Below, in pieces: positions 4,783 through 5,567 of a stretch of 5,567 bases of DNA. The stretch's first letter is position 1; the number at the start of each line of letters is the position of its first letter. Source of the stretch: Eubacterium sp. (GTDB taxonomy: Bacteria > Bacillota > Clostridia > Lachnospirales > Lachnospiraceae); NCBI GenBank assembly GCA_017616955.1, contig JAFZXD010000061.1, positions 1 through 5,567 of the forward strand, read 5' to 3'. The notes below the pieces were generated by a model. That model did not search any database, had not been told where the DNA came from, and saw nothing but the letters and a program-made list of their open reading frames with translations. Both the position numbers and the translations under genes were made by a program.

Positions 4783-5567
4783 ATGGATAACGAAGAAAAG
4801 AAGCATAAGAGAAGAGTACATTATTCCGGAAAATATCCGAAGAGGTTTGAAGAAAAATACAAAGAGCACAGTCCCGAAAAATATCAGGATATAGTTGAAC
4901 ATGTTATAGCAAAGGGTTCAACTCCTGCGGGGATGCATATATCCATAATGGTTAAAGAGATTCTTGATTTTCTTCAGATAAAACCTGGACAAAGAGGTCT
5001 TGACTGCACTCTGGGTTATGGCGGACATACAAGAAAAATGCTGGAGTGTCTTCAGAGAGAAGGATGCATCTATGGACTGGATGTAGATCCGATTGAATCT
5101 AAAAAGACTGTGGCAAGACTTCGTGATGCCGGATACGGGGAAAATATCTTTAAGTTCAAACTGATAAACTTTGCAAATATTGATAGAGTTTCTGAAGAAG
5201 CAGGTAAGTTTGATTTTGTACTGGCGGATCTTGGAGTTTCTTCTATGCAGATAGATAATCCGGAAAGAGGATTCTCATATAAGATAGACGGACCGCTGGA
5301 TCTGAGACTGGATCCCGAACACGGAGAATCTGCAGCAGAGAGACTGCATAACGTTTCAAGAGATGAATTCGTTGGAATGCTTATAGAAAATTCGGATGAA
5401 CCATATGCTGAGGAGATAGCCGATAAAGTTTTCAGTCTTATGAGAAAAGGTAAACCTATGGATACCACAACCGAGTTAAGACAAGCTATAGAAGACGCAT
5501 TATGGAAGCTTCCAAAGGATGAAAAGGATCAGGCGGTAAAGAAGAGCTGCGCCAGAGTATTTCAGGC
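4783..5567 (+). CDS. rsmH: RsmH-like 16S rRNA (cytosine-N4)-methyltransferase, 3'-truncated by window edge
   Basis: RsmH methylates N4 of C1402 in 16S rRNA using SAM. The frame is open from ATG 4783 (AAGGAG at 4770-4775, 7-nt spacing) to the right edge, giving 261 residues. Family features: SAM-binding LDCTLGYGGHTRKML at 73-87 (canonical DATxGxGGHS), GLDVDP at 98-103, the signature VLADLGVSSMQIDNPERGFSYKIDGPLDLRLDP at 146-178 (positions given; canonical PLDMRM is PLDLRL here), NSDEPYAEEIA at 203-213, and the start of the KKSCARVFQ segment (canonical R-x-FQ-A-x-R-I) at 253-261. Two oddities stand out. A basic, tyrosine-rich extension of about 45 residues precedes the domain (HKRRVHYSGKYPKRFEEKY), and GMHISIMVKEIL replaces the usual HxPVLLxExL. 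It is not in an mraZ-ftsL cluster in the visible sequence, so it may be a second, divergent RsmH paralogue. About 50-90 C-terminal residues are outside the window. Confidence 0.88.
   Translation, partial: MDNEEKKHKRRVHYSGKYPKRFEEKYKEHSPEKYQDIVEHVIAKGSTPAGMHISIMVKEILDFLQIKPGQRGLDCTLGYGGHTRKMLECLQREGCIYGLDVDPIESKKTVARLRDAGYGENIFKFKLINFANIDRVSEEAGKFDFVLADLGVSSMQIDNPERGFSYKIDGPLDLRLDPEHGESAAERLHNVSRDEFVGMLIENSDEPYAEEIADKVFSLMRKGKPMDTTTELRQAIEDALWKLPKDEKDQAVKKSCARVFQ

Noticed and set aside
5070..5468. Minus-strand ORF of 132 codons opposite rsmH
   Set aside because: It lies wholly antisense to strongly conserved RsmH motifs, has serine-rich low-information sequence and no family signature.

Overview
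The window reads as a low-to-moderate GC Firmicute chromosome. The style of the thiamine genes, the CytX transporter and above all the long RsmH-like protein point to a Lachnospiraceae-type clostridium (Butyrivibrio or Roseburia relatives). That assignment is inference from protein flavour, not from a database search. All supported genes lie on the plus strand.

Positions 1-2573 are a thiamine salvage/biosynthesis operon: the 3' part of thiE (thiamine-phosphate synthase, 5' end outside the window), thiD (HMP/HMP-P kinase) and cytX (HMP permease). ThiD and CytX overlap by 8 nt. CytX would import the pyrimidine HMP, ThiD would phosphorylate it twice, and ThiE would join HMP-PP to the thiazole phosphate. 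A 113-nt thiE-thiD spacer holds a 9-bp tandem repeat and a hairpin. A terminator at 2791-2822 is the first convincing one after cytX.

Positions 2574-3420 are a decayed stretch. It contains a small unrecognised ORF with an in-frame stop, the terminator, an inverted repeat that could be an operator, and a scar with a good ribosome binding site. In the scar, the N-terminus of an ABC exporter is followed, in another frame, by an ABC membrane segment fused directly to the last ~52 residues of a P-type metal ATPase. This looks like a transporter operon collapsed by at least two deletions. A terminator-like hairpin at 3375-3419 closes it.

Positions 3489-5567 form a tight operon for translation-apparatus modification: a SpoU/TrmH-family RNA 2'-O-methyltransferase, a GNAT acetyltransferase sharing an ATGA stop/start overlap with it, and, 20 nt further on, an RsmH-like 16S rRNA cytosine methyltransferase that runs off the right edge. 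The RsmH-like protein has a basic N-terminal extension of about 45 residues and altered motif residues.

I found no tRNA, rRNA, CRISPR array, insertion sequence or phage gene. The most unusual items are the ABC/P-ATPase fusion scar and the divergent RsmH.
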